From NCBI GenBank assembly GCA_024235215.1, contig JACKMU010000002.1:124001-188000 (forward strand): DNA of 64,000 nt, given 5' to 3'. This document shows positions 44,572 to 54,800 of this stretch, one piece after another (the stretch's first letter is position 1; every line of letters starts with the position of its first letter). Origin of the DNA: Chromatiaceae bacterium (lineage in GTDB: Bacteria; Pseudomonadota; Gammaproteobacteria; Chromatiales; Chromatiaceae). The notes below the pieces were generated by a model. It was not told where the DNA came from. It saw only the letters and a list, made by a program, of their open reading frames with translations, and searched no databases. Position numbers and translations under genes: made by a program.

Positions 44572-45443
44572 AACTGACTGAACACTCCCTCCAGACTGTA
44601 TCGCCGGTGAGCCCGGTCCGCCTGCCCACCCTGCCACCCGGGGTACCTTACCTGTTATCCAGACTCTCCGATGAGAACTTGGGTTATCGGGAACTGGCGG
44701 GCATCCTGGAAGGGGTACCGACCATCGCCGCCCGTATCCTGGCGCTGGCCAATTCGGCATGGGCGGCACCTGTCAACCCGGTCACCGCGCTGGCTACCGC
44801 CTGCGGCCTCCTCGGTATCGGCGTGGTTCGCAGCGTCAGCGTGGCATTGGCGGTATCCAGCCCCTTCAGCAGCAACCGCTGTCCCGAGTTTGAAGTGGTC
44901 CGTTTCTGGCAAAGCGCTCTGCTCACCGCCGATGCCGCCAGCTTACTGCATACCCGTCTGCCAGCACACTTACGCCGGACCCTCGACGTCCAGACCGTGC
45001 GCACCGCGGGATTGCTGCAGCACCTGGGCCTGGTGTGGATGGCTGACAGCCTGGCGGAGCCCACCAACCAGGCACTGGAACGAGTGTCGGCCGATCCTGG
45101 GCTGCGCTTGCATCAAGCCTTGCGGGAGAGTGTCGGCATGGGATACGACGAAGCCGGTACCCTACTCGCCAACGCCTGGAATCTGCCCGTGGAGCTGCGG
45201 GAAGCCATGGGTCGTCAGCATCCGGCACCCGGTGAAAGCCCCCTGATCCTGCTGGTCGCGGGCGCCGGCGACCTGGTCTCCTCCCTCCTGTCCGAACGGG
45301 AACCGGTCGAGGCCTGTTCACTGATGGAAATACTGGGACTGTCACCGGAAACCCGCCAATCTTTGCGTGAGGAGCTGCGCGCAGAAGCGGTCAAGGTGCA
45401 CGCACTGGCCAGCACACTATTCTCCGCAGCGGTGAGAGTCTGA
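44568..45443 (+). CDS. HDOD-domain signalling protein
   Basis: A 291-residue cytoplasmic protein with a HDOD domain, a catalytically dead relative of HD phosphohydrolases used in signalling. Typical stretches are LPTLPPGVPYLLSRLSDENL, ELAGILEGVPTIAARILALA, NSAWAAPVNPVTALATACGL and GLLQHLGLVWMADSLAE. It carries no output domain. The ATG overlaps the kinase stop (ATGA), so it is the last gene of the four-gene operon. It probably acts downstream of the kinase or of cyclic di-GMP, but its partner cannot be read from the sequence. Confidence 0.88.
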   Translation: MKLTEHSLQTVSPVSPVRLPTLPPGVPYLLSRLSDENLGYRELAGILEGVPTIAARILALANSAWAAPVNPVTALATACGLLGIGVVRSVSVALAVSSPFSSNRCPEFEVVRFWQSALLTADAASLLHTRLPAHLRRTLDVQTVRTAGLLQHLGLVWMADSLAEPTNQALERVSADPGLRLHQALRESVGMGYDEAGTLLANAWNLPVELREAMGRQHPAPGESPLILLVAGAGDLVSSLLSEREPVEACSLMEILGLSPETRQSLREELRAEAVKVHALASTLFSAAVRV

Positions 45444-45627
45444 ATCAGAATGTCTGCTTCCGTTCTACGCAACGCTGTCAATACAGCAGCACGCACCTCA
45501 GTCCGAAACTTCATTTCAAAGCGTCAACTGACTTGCGTCATCAAGTTTGAAAGAACCTCTTTTGGGCAATTGTAAACGCCATTTCGGGAGGCTATAAATA
45601 TCCGGATCAGATCAAGGATAAGCAACA

Positions 45628-46080
45628 ATGAAACAATGGACTGGCTTTCTGACAACTATTTCCCTCTCTCTTTTCACTCAATCGATATACGCTGAAGCCA
45701 TCTCCACCACCGTTTATCACTTGTCGCACTCCGGCGGCTACAGATATGACACACCGTAGAACGTAGCCTATTCATATTGCAGTCCTCGTGGTGGCATAAA
45801 ACAACTGACCAGCCATTCAGATCCGATTTACGGCACTATCTATACCGTTCTGTGCAATACCCCCCCTCCACAGGCTTATTCCATCTTTCCGCAGACGGGG
45901 TTTTGCAGTTATAACCCTGAATTCGGAGAATTCGCCAAGTGGGCACGATTCGACGCAACCGGAAAGTTCGTTGCATGCGTCAATACTGGTTGTCCGCATG
46001 AAAACGCCTACGACTATCCGTCGAATTCATGTATTGCCGCACCCACCGAAGCGCCAAACAACGGTGCCGAACAGTGTCCT
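45628..46080 (+). pseudogene. 5' part of the RHS gene, interrupted by an in-frame amber codon
   Basis: From ATG 45628 the frame runs straight into the RHS gene at 46081 with a single stop, TAG at 45757-45759 (codon 44). The first 22 codons encode a signal peptide (MKQWTGFLTTISLSLFTQSI and YA). After the stop the sequence stays protein-like (NVAYSYCSPRGG, FCSYNPEFGEFAKWARFDAT) and reaches CPLQAGNPINVAQGNKYQKE, the usual exported RHS start. A CAG to TAG change would explain it. Either the gene is dead in this strain, the base is a sequencing error, or the amber is read through. Confidence 0.75.
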
Positions 46081-49000
46081 TTGCAAGCAGGAAATCCGAT
46101 CAACGTCGCGCAGGGTAACAAGTACCAGAAAGAGACGGATTTCGTTGGCGTAAGTGAACATCCGCTCGAACTCATTCGCTACTACAACAGCCAGGATACA
46201 CTCATTGCGGCAGCGAGAATGGGAAGTCACTGGCGGCATACCTATGAAAGAGCGCTCGATGTGCTCAGCAGCAGTGAAGTGGTTGTGCAAAGGCCGGACG
46301 GTCGACGTTTTTTATGGACGCTTTCCGAAGCTGGATTCGCAAGCGAAAACGATGACACCGGTGAACTCAACCGGACAAATAATGGATGGAGGTACAGAAC
46401 AGCTGGTGGGGTCAGCGAAAAATACGGCATTCTCGGACAACTGGTACAGATTATATATCCCAACCAACAGACCCTTGATCTCGCATACGATGGTTCCAGG
46501 AAACTGCAGAGTGTTCAGGATTCCTTCGGTTTTGCACTCTCCTTTGCCTACAACGCGGACGGAAGAATAGACTCAGTCACTGCTCCGGGAGGAAGGGTTT
46601 TTTATTATGACTACGGTGACACCTACGGCAATCTAACCTCGGTAACTTATGCGGGTATTCCCGGTGCTGTACGCCTGTACCACTACGAAGACCCCGGTTT
46701 CCCCAATGCGCTCACCGGTATCACCGACGAGAATGGCAATCGCTACGCGACCTTCGAATATGATACTCAAGGTCGAGCTACAGCCAGTTACCACGGCCCG
46801 CAGACATCTATCCTGACCGACCGCATCGACGGCGTGTCGATTACCTATAATCCAGATAATACTCGTACGGTAACCGACAGCCGAGGGAATCAGACAAACT
46901 ACCAAACAACCACCCAGCTTGGGGTGGCACTAGCCACGCAGATCGACGGACCCGGCTGTGCTTCTTGCGGCGGCTCCAACACAGCGTACACCTACGACGC
47001 GAACAATAACCTACTGTCGAAACGCGTCAACGGTATCGTTACCCGCTACGGCAATTACGATGATAAGGGTAACTACCGGTGCATGGTCGAAGGCATCAGT
47101 TCATTGGACACGACGCCTCTCGATAATGAGAATTGCAGCTTCGATCCCGTGGCTTCCCCTGACGCCAGAAGAATCGACTACTCCTACGATCTCACGTTTA
47201 CCGATAAGGTTAAAACAGTTACCAGACCCTCGGTATTTACCGGCGGCCAGAAAATAATCACCTACGAATACGACGGTTACGGCAACCGCACCCAGGTAAA
47301 GATAGATGGCTTCAAGCCGGAGGGTAGCCCGATATCCCGTGTCACGACCTATAAGTACGGTGGCAACGGACCAGACGAATGCGCCTCGGCACCACTGCAT
47401 CAACTCTGCGAGGTGGACGGCCCCAGGACCGATATCTGGGATGTGACGACATACCGCTATTACGCCGATGAGGTGGCTGAAGGCTATAACCGCGCCCGCC
47501 TGAAGGAGATCGAGGATGCGCATGGCAGCCTCATCCGCAGCAATATCCAATATACTGCCACAGGAAAAATCGCTTCCGAAGCCAGGCCCAACGGCTTGAC
47601 GCTGGATTACACCTATACCGCTGGCAGTGACAGGCTAGAGGCGTTGACAGAGAGTGCAGGCGGCGAAAGCCGCACCACCTGCTTTACCTACCTCAATACA
47701 GGAGAGGTCGCATCCATCACGTCGGGCTGTGGAACGCCCGAAGCGGCAACATTGATCTATGGCTATGACGATGCCCGCCGACTGGTCAGAATCACCGACA
47801 ATATCGGCAATTACATCAGATTCATTCTGGATAGCGCGGGCAACAAGGAGCGCGAAGAGATCTGGGATAATGGATCTCCCGGCATGCTCAAAAAAGTGAT
47901 TGCCCAGACATTCGATCTCTACAACCGACTCAGTAGCACCACCAGCTGGGCAAATCCAACCAACAACTATCTCTACCACTATTCCCCGGATGGGACGCTT
48001 GACTGGCAAATGGATGGCAAAGGCACGGAAACCGACTATACCTATGATGATCTGAAACGCCTGGTCACTACCATCCATGACAAAGAGGGGATGGCTCCCG
48101 AAACCGCCGATACCCAAACGGACTACCACTACGATTCACAGGACAATCTGACGCGGGTAATCGACCCGCTGGGGATCGATACGACCTACGAATACGACGA
48201 CCTGGGCAACCGGGTGCGGGTCGAGAGCCCGGATAGCGGCACCACGACCACCAATTACGATGAAGCTGGCAACCTCATCCAGCAGACCGACGCCCGAGGC
48301 ACTGTCGTGACTTACACCTACGACGCCTTGAACCGGCTGGTGGCCACACAGTATCCGGATACCTCCCTGGATATCGACTTTATCTATGATATGGGCTTTC
48401 TATACGGAGAAGGACGGCTCTCCGAGATATGGGCTTTCAGCGGCGACTGGATGTATGACTATGATCCGCGCGGCAACCTGGTCAAGCATACCTGGATGCG
48501 GGATGGCCTGCTCCTGGAGACCGGCTATGGCTACGATGCATCGGATAGACTGATCGAGATAACCTACCCTTCAGGCCGTAAGATCGGTTATCAGCGCGAT
48601 TCACTGGGACAGGTTGTCCGGGTGGAGCTCACCGAATATGGCCATACCAGGGTATTGGCCGACAATATCCAGTATCTCCCCTTTGGACCGCTGCAGTCTC
48701 TCGACTTCGGCAATGGATTGCATCTGAGTCGCACCTACGACCAGGACTACCGTCTCACCCAACAGACCACGGACACGCTGCAGGATATCGCCTTTCTGTT
48801 CGATGACACCGGCAACCTGATCTGGTTGAGTGACGCCAGCGACGCGGCCAACGACCAGACGTTCGGCTATGATGCATTGAACCGCCTCGTCCAGGCCGAT
48901 GGTTCCTACGGTAACCACAGCTATCTCTATGACGCACTGGGTAATCGCCTGGCGGAGATCCGCGACTGGAACCAGGATAACTATGACTATGCCATAGACA

Positions 49001-50679
49001 GTCACCACCTGCTTTCCGTGCAGGCAAGTGGCGGGAATTGGACGAGCCGCAGTTACGATGCCGCAGGCAACACCACCTGGATGGATAACAGGGAATTTAT
49101 CTACAATGATATGAACCGGCTGACAGCGGCAAACGACATCACCCTGGATGCCGTCTATGAGGTTGACGCCCAGAGTCGGCGGATAACCAAGAGCGTCAAT
49201 GGCATCACCACCTTTTACATCTATGACACCCAGGGCCGACTCATTGCCGAAACCGACGATGAGGGCAGCAGCACCAAAGAGTACCTCTATCTCGATGATC
49301 AGCTTCTGGCAATGGCGGTGGGTCCCCCCTGGAACCGCGACCGGTTCGTCTTTACCGGTGAGAATGACGCCGCCAACCCCGCTGTCAGCGGCACCTTCGA
49401 GGTGGATTTCGCTGCCGGTCAGCTCCGCTACAGCGATGCCAATGGCAGATCCGTGACGTTCAACCAGAGCGACATGACCACCTGGTATGACAACTCGCAT
49501 GAGAATGGCCGGGATTTTCACGCGCAGCGGTATCTGCCCGGAGAGCATCTCTTTGTCAGCGGCACTTTCGGGATTTATGAATATGGGGGAGAACTGGAAC
49601 CTTATGGCTCCTTGTATATGACCTGGGTACCGGATCGCTATCACCGCTACGCTTTCAGCGGCAGCAAGAATACCACGGTGAACGGCGGTGATGGCGTCAC
49701 CGGTGAAACAGCGACTTTTCACTTCGATTCCGCAACCGGTATCATGACGCTGTATGAGGAGAACGACGGCACCACCCAATTCACGCCGACCTATCTCCCC
49801 GAAACCAATTATGGAGGGTATGTCCGCAAGGAGTATCTCTATCAGAACGCCGGCCTGACCATCAGGGGGTGGCTCGATGATTACGGGTCGACCTACGACA
49901 TCAGCATCGAAGCTTATACCGGCGACGATCCCTGGGATGTTTCGTTAAATACCCAGCACTGGGACAACCAGGGGCAGGATACGATATTCTTCTATCACAC
50001 CGATCACCTGGGCACACCGCAACGCCTGACGGACGAAAACCAGAATCTGGTATGGAGCGCACAGCAACTGCCGTTCGGACAGATGAACGTAACGCTGGAA
50101 ACGGTCACCAACAATATCCGTTTCCCGGGGCAGTATTATGATCAGGAGACGGGGCTGCATTATAACTACTATCGAACTTACGACCCCGCAACGGGAAGAT
50201 ATCTGGAATCGGATCCAATAGGGCTTGAAGGGGGGTTGAACACTTTTGTGTATGCTGAAAATAATCCAATTATATATGCTGATCCTTACGGTTTAAGACC
50301 TATACCAAACAATAGTGGTCCACATCCTGGCGGTTGGGGGCCTGGCGGCCCAAGGTATGGTAATTGGGTTGGTGCTGGATGGAGCGGTGGTAGTAGTGGT
50401 AACGCTCCACCTATCGATAGTTTAGACAAATGCGGAAAGGAACATGATCAGTGTTGGGCGAAGTGTCAAGCACAAAACAATGTGACATGCCCAGTGAATC
50501 CTGGCCAATGCAAAGATGATTGCAATAGGAAATTCACAATGTGCGTAAATGACCTAAGTAACAATCCAAGAAATTGGCCTAAGCCTCCTCCTAATCCTAA
50601 TTTTGACAATTTTTCTTCTGTCTTTCGATCAGCAGGAGAAGCTGTTGGTAGAGCAAATTTCTTTGGGAGAGGGCCGTAA
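46081..50679 (+). CDS. RHS-repeat polymorphic toxin with phospholipase A2-like tip
   Basis: The main open frame of an RHS protein (1532 residues if read from 46081; the natural start is probably 45628, see the interrupted 5' part). Many YD repeats (for example YDYGDTYGN, TYEYDDLGNRV, TYTYDALNRLV, YDPRGNLVK) would form the hollow cocoon. The core ends with the RHS-associated motif GRYLESDPIGLEGGLN and YADPYGL. The last 130 or so residues are the variable tip: a Pro/Gly-rich linker, then DKCGKEHDQCWAKC (His1454, Asp1455) and DDCNRKFTMC, which resembles the calcium-loop and active-site helix of phospholipase A2. One usual Cys and the second Asp are replaced (Gly, Asn), so activity is uncertain. 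The DNA turns AT-rich from about 50.26 kb, as expected for an exchanged tip. Confidence 0.85.
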   Translation: MQAGNPINVAQGNKYQKETDFVGVSEHPLELIRYYNSQDTLIAAARMGSHWRHTYERALDVLSSSEVVVQRPDGRRFLWTLSEAGFASENDDTGELNRTNNGWRYRTAGGVSEKYGILGQLVQIIYPNQQTLDLAYDGSRKLQSVQDSFGFALSFAYNADGRIDSVTAPGGRVFYYDYGDTYGNLTSVTYAGIPGAVRLYHYEDPGFPNALTGITDENGNRYATFEYDTQGRATASYHGPQTSILTDRIDGVSITYNPDNTRTVTDSRGNQTNYQTTTQLGVALATQIDGPGCASCGGSNTAYTYDANNNLLSKRVNGIVTRYGNYDDKGNYRCMVEGISSLDTTPLDNENCSFDPVASPDARRIDYSYDLTFTDKVKTVTRPSVFTGGQKIITYEYDGYGNRTQVKIDGFKPEGSPISRVTTYKYGGNGPDECASAPLHQLCEVDGPRTDIWDVTTYRYYADEVAEGYNRARLKEIEDAHGSLIRSNIQYTATGKIASEARPNGLTLDYTYTAGSDRLEALTESAGGESRTTCFTYLNTGEVASITSGCGTPEAATLIYGYDDARRLVRITDNIGNYIRFILDSAGNKEREEIWDNGSPGMLKKVIAQTFDLYNRLSSTTSWANPTNNYLYHYSPDGTLDWQMDGKGTETDYTYDDLKRLVTTIHDKEGMAPETADTQTDYHYDSQDNLTRVIDPLGIDTTYEYDDLGNRVRVESPDSGTTTTNYDEAGNLIQQTDARGTVVTYTYDALNRLVATQYPDTSLDIDFIYDMGFLYGEGRLSEIWAFSGDWMYDYDPRGNLVKHTWMRDGLLLETGYGYDASDRLIEITYPSGRKIGYQRDSLGQVVRVELTEYGHTRVLADNIQYLPFGPLQSLDFGNGLHLSRTYDQDYRLTQQTTDTLQDIAFLFDDTGNLIWLSDASDAANDQTFGYDALNRLVQADGSYGNHSYLYDALGNRLAEIRDWNQDNYDYAIDSHHLLSVQASGGNWTSRSYDAAGNTTWMDNREFIYNDMNRLTAANDITLDAVYEVDAQSRRITKSVNGITTFYIYDTQGRLIAETDDEGSSTKEYLYLDDQLLAMAVGPPWNRDRFVFTGENDAANPAVSGTFEVDFAAGQLRYSDANGRSVTFNQSDMTTWYDNSHENGRDFHAQRYLPGEHLFVSGTFGIYEYGGELEPYGSLYMTWVPDRYHRYAFSGSKNTTVNGGDGVTGETATFHFDSATGIMTLYEENDGTTQFTPTYLPETNYGGYVRKEYLYQNAGLTIRGWLDDYGSTYDISIEAYTGDDPWDVSLNTQHWDNQGQDTIFFYHTDHLGTPQRLTDENQNLVWSAQQLPFGQMNVTLETVTNNIRFPGQYYDQETGLHYNYYRTYDPATGRYLESDPIGLEGGLNTFVYAENNPIIYADPYGLRPIPNNSGPHPGGWGPGGPRYGNWVGAGWSGGSSGNAPPIDSLDKCGKEHDQCWAKCQAQNNVTCPVNPGQCKDDCNRKFTMCVNDLSNNPRNWPKPPPNPNFDNFSSVFRSAGEAVGRANFFGRGP

Positions 50680-50942
50680 TGGATAATATTACTATTTTGC
50701 CCACACTCAAGATATATGCTGTTGGACTTGTGTGGTGGTTGTGGTTTTTGTATCAACCGTTCGACTGGGATAGGAGTATTTTTCTTATCCTTATCAGCAT
50801 AGTTTTCTACATACTCTATGTGAAAAATCTTGTGGGAAACGGAAACCGTCTAATTTACATTTTGTTGACTGCTCCAGTGTTTATTTCTATCAGTGTTATT
50901 ATTGTAGGTACAGCTTGGTATTTGATAGCAGAATCAATATAA
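50679..50942 (+). CDS. Small membrane protein, likely immunity protein of the RHS tip toxin
   Basis: An 87-residue protein with three hydrophobic segments (IYAVGLVWWLWFLYQPF; IFLILISIVFYILYVKNL; LIYILLTAPVFISISVIIVG). The ATG shares a base with the RHS stop (TAATG), so the two are translationally coupled. Small integral-membrane proteins placed directly after toxin tips are typical immunity proteins of membrane-targeting toxins, which fits a phospholipase. It shares the AT-rich composition of the tip. I recognise no family; the assignment is by context. Confidence 0.65.
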   Translation: MDNITILPTLKIYAVGLVWWLWFLYQPFDWDRSIFLILISIVFYILYVKNLVGNGNRLIYILLTAPVFISISVIIVGTAWYLIAESI

Positions 50943-51859
50943 AGATCGAGTTAAAGGTGACGGAGGGAATAAATATTACACAGCCTTTGGTGGACCGAAT
51001 AAATTAAAGGGGTCGGTGACAACTGAGAATCATTTGCAATTTGATCGATGGGTTCAGTCTCGACTGATATCGTCGATCTTCAAATCCCGCCGCTTATGCA
51101 CTATATCGATAGGGTCAGACTCGATTGATATCTCCGGTCTTCAATTCCTGGAGAAAAAGGGGACGCATTTATTTTCAAACACTGCACCACCCAAGCCCCG
51201 CTGTCGCGGAAGAATAAACACAGTAGGGGTCAGGTCTTTTGTTTTTGATCATCACATACCCACGCGCTAAGAGACTCGAATCAGGAAACGCGTCTATTTT
51301 GGTACAATTCCCCTGTCATCAGGCTTTTCACACATATCGCGGTAAAGCGCCGGGAGTGGTACGGCGAATCCTTGGCAATGTAGGCTTTCAGAGCCCGGAT
51401 ATCGAATCTGGCTCGTTGCAACCTCTCAATCAGCACGGCCCAGCAACTCGGTTTTGACCTTTTCGTGTGGGATGGTGCGGCCAGCCTCGATATCGGCCCG
51501 CCCGCAAAAGGCGCAAAAGCGTGGCGTATTGCGCCGAATGACTATCCATCGCCGATAATGTTTGGGACTCACCAACCACTGCAGCATCAGGCAGTCATTC
51601 ATGCCAGCCACAGGTAGCGGTTGAGTCAGGGCGACGGGTTGCTCCGAGCAAACCAGGTCGATAAAAAAGACGTTATCCGGGATATCTGTTCAGCTGAAAG
51701 TGACATATACTTCCGCTTCACTTCTTCATCCACCCCTCCCCCGCTACCATGACTTAGATCCACCCAGCTGCGAGATAGACTACACGGTCTTCGAGTATCT
51801 CCGGAAGCGTTCCGACTCCGATCCTTAACTTTGCACTAACCTAGAGCCTGTCAAATAGA
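50943..51859. other. Gene-poor relic region
   Basis: About 920 bases with no supported gene. Shortly after the immunity gene a non-initiated frame reads DRVKGDGGNKYYTAFGGPNK, resembling debris of another RHS tip. Pieces such as GGGGTCGGTGACAA, AGGGTCAGACTCGATTGA, AAGGGGACGCATTTATTT and GTAGGGGTCAGGTCTTTT are the kind of repeated sequence that often flanks REP-associated transposase genes, but no transposase frame survives. An imperfect direct repeat lies inside it. Confidence 0.45.
51050..51150. repeat. Imperfect direct repeat, two copies about 64 bases apart
   Basis: Two stretches of about 35 bases beginning GGTTCAGTCTCGACTGATAT and GGGTCAGACTCGATTGATAT share most positions (roughly 29 of 35 by eye). 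A third related piece, GGGGTCAGGTCTTTTG, occurs near 51225. Coordinates are approximate. Confidence 0.5.
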
Positions 51860-54800
51860 ATGATGAAATCCGACCGGGTTATGTCACACCTGTCACCACC
51901 CGTCCTACCAATGACATTGGTTGCGCTGGTCAGCCTGGCAATCTCACCGCCGGTGACGGCCGTGTCGCTATTTGACCCCAACTCGATCGAGGTGATCGAG
52001 GCCTACCAGGGTGAGGCGACCCTGGCCAAGCGCCAGGCTGCACTGGCCGGTCTGGACGCGGTGCTCACAGCAGCGGGACAAGGCGGAGGAGGAGGATCAG
52101 GTGCAGTAATAATCGATTGGTCATGTTGTTCATTCGGATTCTATCCCACGGCCCCCGTTATCGATGTGTACTCCCTGATCGAGCCCTCTGGCGACGCTGA
52201 CCTGGGTGTTGCCGGTGCTCCGGTGCATCTGAACGAGTCCATGTTGCGCGCCCTGGCCGACCTGACGACCGATCGCGACTTCAGCATCGGTAGCGGTGGT
52301 GCGGTCATCGACAGCAACGGCTTCACCTTCACCATCTCCGGTGACCTGGTGGCCGACGGCCCCCTGGTGAAGCAGGGCAGTGGGGTACTGGCTCTCAGCG
52401 GCACCAATAGCTGGCAACAGGCACCCTATCTGTATGAAGGGACCCTGTTCGGCGACACGCGCAGCCTGCAGACCGACATCGCCAGCTGGAGCATGAATAC
52501 GATTTCATTTTCGACCTTCCCCTGCTCGGGGTCAGGCTGTCCCCTGTTCACAGCTCCCCCGACAGAGGCACCGGCAAGCCCGCCAGTGGTGCAGTTGCAG
52601 CAGGACTTCGACGGCAGCTACGGCGGGGTGATCTCCGGCAGTGCGTCGCTGATCAAAACCGGCTCCGGCAATCTGAACGTCACCGGAGCCAATCGCTACA
52701 GCGGCGACACCCGCATCCTGGCGGGCACGCTGGCATTGACGGGCGAAGGCGCAATCGGCCAGGGTAGCCTGCATATCGCCGACGGTGCGCTGTTCAACAT
52801 AGCGGATGCAGGGGGCGCACGGAGTGTGAGCGGTATCTCCGGGGCCGGCGGCATCTCATTGGGTGGCAACCAGCTGAATTTCCATCTGCAGGACGATGCG
52901 GTGTTTGCAGGAGTTATTGGTGGTTCAGGATCGATCGGCGTATCAGATGCCAGCCAGGCTGGAACACAACCCACACTGACGCTGGGCGGCGTCAGTGAAT
53001 TCAGTGGTTCCGTACAGATCGGACAGGGTGCCGGGCTGGCACTGGCCGATGCCGGCAGTCTGAATTCCGCAGTCGAATTGTCGGTGGGCGGTGTGTTCGA
53101 CATCAGCAGGGCGGACGGTGACCGCGCGGCAGGCACGCTGGGTGGCGACGGAACGGTACTGCTTGGCGACCACAGTCTGACGGTAGGCAATGGCGACCGC
53201 GATGGATACTTCCAAGGTCTTATCAGCGGTAGTGGCGACTTCATCAAGGTCGGTGGCGGCACCCAGTATCTGGAGGGCACGGCAGACTACACAGGAGCGA
53301 CTCGCATCGAGGGTGGCCTGCTCGTCGCCAATACCCAGAGTCTCGGTTCCAGCGTGGTGAACGATGCCAGCCTGGAGATCGGGTACAGCTTCAATCAGGG
53401 CGAAGAGGCCATCACCGCCTATTCGGGCGACATCAGTGGTACCGGCGAACTGATCAAAAGCGGCAATGGCGTCCTCTGGCTGCGCGGTGATAACAGTTAC
53501 AGCGGTGGCACACAGATCCTCGGCGGCGCGCTGATCGGCAACAGCGACAGCCTGCAGGGCGTTTTCGACAACTCCGCCCATTTGGGTTTCTATCAGGTGC
53601 AGGCCGGCACTTATAGTGGCAGCGTTCACGGTAACGGGCAGCTGATCAAGTACGGTCCGGGCAGCCTGACGCTGACCGGTACGAATACCCACACGGGGGG
53701 TACCCTGTTCAGCGGGGAGCTGCAAATTGGTGACGACCGCAACCTGGGTGACCCGGCCGGTGGATTGGTGATTGCCGAGGGCTCGCTGGTGCTGGTGGGG
53801 GATGTATCAACCTCGCGTCCGGTGAGTTTGGTCGCCGGTGGCGGGAGCCTGGATACCGCCGGCTTTGATCTGACGCTGTCAGGCGCCCTGACCGGCAGCG
53901 GCGAGCTGAACAAACTGGGTGCCGGCACCCTGACGCTGTCCGGTGAGAGCAGCTTCAGCGGCGTGACCCGGGTAGTGGACGGGCGCCTGTCGGTAGAGGG
54001 CAGCACCGGCCACGATGTCTGGCTCACGCAACAAGTCGGTAACGATTTCATCGTCAGCCTGGTGCCCAATCCCGGCAACAGCATTCAGGTTTTGCCCGGT
54101 GCTGAATTGGGCGGTAGCGGTCTCATCGCCGCGGATGTCGTCAATCAGGGCCGTATCGCACGCGGTGACGGAATCGGTGCGATCCACATCGATGGAGACA
54201 TTCAGTTCACCGCCGATTCCAGCTATCTGGTCAAGGTGAATGCCGCGGGTGAGGCGGACCGACTGCTGTTGTCCGGTGAAGGGAGCACCGCCACCTTGTC
54301 GGGTGGGCTGGTGGATGTCCGGGCGGAAAACGGCGACTACCATCGTAGCACCCAGTACACCATCCTCAGCGCGAGCGGTGGTGTCGACGGCACCTTTGAC
54401 AGTGTCACCTCCGATCTGGCGTTTCTCGATCCCGAGTTGCGCTATGACCCGCACAATGTATTTCTGCGCCTGGTCCGTAACGAATACAACTATGCCGATG
54501 TCGGCATCAGCCAGGCACAACGGGTTGCCGGCGAAGCCCTGGCCGGTATGGGTTTCTCTTCCAGCGGCAACGGAGAGGTGACCCAGGTACTCGATCAATT
54601 CGAAGCGCTGTCCGTCGACCAGGCCCGCCAGGCGCTACAATCGATTGCTGGTCCCGGTATCGGCGCAACGAGTCAGGTCAACCGCCTGCAGCAACGTACC
54701 CTGGTGCAGAGTGCTTCCAGCCGATTGGCGCTCCTCGACGGCAAGGACGGCATGGCTGCCCAAGCCGCTTTTGCCCCGGAACGCGCATGGTTGACCTCCA

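Noticed and set aside
48601..49779. A 392-codon open frame antisense to the RHS repeats
   Set aside because: It is generated by the repetitive Tyr-Asp codons of the RHS core and has no start context or known domain.
46081..50240. A CRISPR-like or tandem DNA repeat array
   Set aside because: The periodicity comes from protein YD repeats with diverged DNA, not identical DNA repeats with spacers. No CRISPR array was seen elsewhere in the window.
50943..51859. An intact insertion sequence or transposase gene
   Set aside because: Only short repeated flank-like pieces are present; no transposase frame or terminal inverted repeats with target duplication could be found.
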